6,077 bases of DNA, taken from Phycisphaerales bacterium. GTDB taxonomy: Bacteria > Planctomycetota > Phycisphaerae > Phycisphaerales > UBA1924. A model generated the notes under the pieces. That model saw nothing but the letters and a program-made list of their open reading frames with translations, made no database searches and had not been told where the DNA came from. Positions within the stretch are counted from its first letter, which is position 1; each line of letters begins with the position of its first letter. The translations under genes were made by a program, and so were the position numbers. Location: contig JAJDDH010000101.1 in assembly GCA_029260415.1 (NCBI GenBank), forward strand, positions 1 through 6,077. The letters are read 5' to 3'. Shown piece after piece: positions 5,379 to 6,077 of this stretch.

Positions 5379-6077
5379 TTACGCCGAGCGCTTGCTCCCC
5401 AGCGCCCGCTCGCGGTCGAGCTCCTCGCCCAGCGCCCCCGCGAGCTTCTCGAAGTCCGCCAGGGTGTTGTAGAGGTGGGCGCTGACCCGCAGGAGGCGTC
5501 GCGTCACGCCCGCCAGGGCCCAGACGGGGACCTGGATGCCGTGGCGCTCGTACAGCGCGTCCCAGATCGGGTCCTCGAACCGGCAGGGGCGCCCGGGGGC
5601 GGGGTCGTCGGGGAGGATCAGCGCCGCCATCGACCCGACCATCGATTCGGGCGCCGCGAGGACCGCGCCCGTGCGCTCGCTGATGAGCGTCGCGCCCTCC
5701 TGGACAAGGTCGTGGTTGCGGCGCATGAGCTGGGTCATCCCGCCGGGCGACTGGGCGCCCAAGTGCTCGATCGCCTCGGGCAGCACGAGGTTGCCCGTGT
5801 AGTCGTTGGTGCCCACGTAGTCGAAGTCGCACAGGAACGGGGCCCGGTCGTCGCGCAGCTCGTGGACGCGGCACGACAGCGCCAGCGGCTTGATCGACGC
5901 GTGCTTCTCAGCCTCGGCGTAGAAGAACCCGGTCCCCTTGGGGGTGCAGAGCCACTTGTGGCAGCTCGCGGCGTAGAACGTCGGGCGCAGCGCGCCCAGA
6001 TCCACCGGGACCTGCCCCGGCGCGTGGGCGCCGTCCACGAGGATGTCGATCCCCCGCTCGCGCACCCGACGCACGAT
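5379..6077 (-). CDS. Class V aminotransferase, isopenicillin N epimerase (CefD)-like, C-terminal part
   Basis: The 5' end lies beyond the right edge; 232 residues are visible and end at TAA (5381-5379). Seen: VDGAHAPGQVPVDL with the PLP-contacting Asp and His, then SCHKWLCTPKGTGFFY with the lysine (codon 5957-5955) expected to form the Schiff base, then YVGTNDYTGNLVLPEAI and a C-terminal small domain with PESMVGSMAALILP and VTRRLLRVSAHLYNTLADFEKL. This is the fold-type I class V pattern of the CefD-like group. Known: the group includes epimerases, cysteine desulfurase relatives and many enzymes of unknown substrate; penicillin synthesis should not be inferred. The gene is upstream of asnB on the same strand, but the 316-bp gap holds its own promoter, leader and probable terminators, so an operon is unlikely. 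The lack of the N-terminal half limits any finer call. Confidence 0.85.
   Translation of the reverse strand: MVRRVRERGIDILVDGAHAPGQVPVDLGALRPTFYAASCHKWLCTPKGTGFFYAEAEKHASIKPLALSCRVHELRDDRAPFLCDFDYVGTNDYTGNLVLPEAIEHLGAQSPGGMTQLMRRNHDLVQEGATLISERTGAVLAAPESMVGSMAALILPDDPAPGRPCRFEDPIWDALYERHGIQVPVWALAGVTRRLLRVSAHLYNTLADFEKLAGALGEELDRERALGSKRSA

Overview
This window is ordinary high-GC chromosomal DNA, probably from a planctomycete of the Phycisphaerae type. That placement is an inference from base composition, long antisense shadow frames, and the squalene-cyclase-repeat protein at the left edge, whose family is common in planctomycetes. It holds five large genes (two cut by the window edges) and one small leader-peptide gene. 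I see no mobile element, CRISPR array, tRNA or rRNA.

Left half, plus strand: the 3' end of a prenyltransferase/squalene-oxidase-repeat protein (2-682), a complete M32 metallocarboxypeptidase (738-2267), and a membrane-tethered or secreted sugar-type periplasmic binding protein (2313-3332) with no transporter genes beside it. Right half, minus strand: asparagine synthetase B, asnB (3353-5062), which converges tail to tail with the binding protein across 20 bp. Upstream of it is a 316-bp gap (5063-5378), then the 3' part of a class V (CefD-like) PLP-dependent aminotransferase that runs off the right edge (5379-6077).

The most interesting part is the gap upstream of asnB. On the minus strand it reads as a complete ribosome-mediated transcription attenuator. 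A sigma70-like promoter with an extended -10 places +1 at the A of an ATG. That ATG opens a 24-codon leader ORF (5254-5180) with four asparagine codons among residues 8-15. After the Asn codons come a 7-bp hairpin (region 1:2), a mutually exclusive antiterminator (2:3), and an 11-12 bp terminator hairpin followed by a U-rich stretch (3:4). Then come a GGAG ribosome-binding site and the asnB start. The arms lie where the model needs them: a ribosome stalled at the last Asn codons would break 1:2 and free region 2, and a ribosome at the leader stop codon would cover region 2 and allow the terminator. The product of the controlled gene, asparagine, is the amino acid whose codons are concentrated in the leader. 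I know of no described asparagine-codon attenuator of this kind, but I could not search for one.

A secondary point is that the AsnB synthetase domain has lost the Thr-Thr of the usual TYDVTTIRAST active-site segment, although the rest of the enzyme looks intact.
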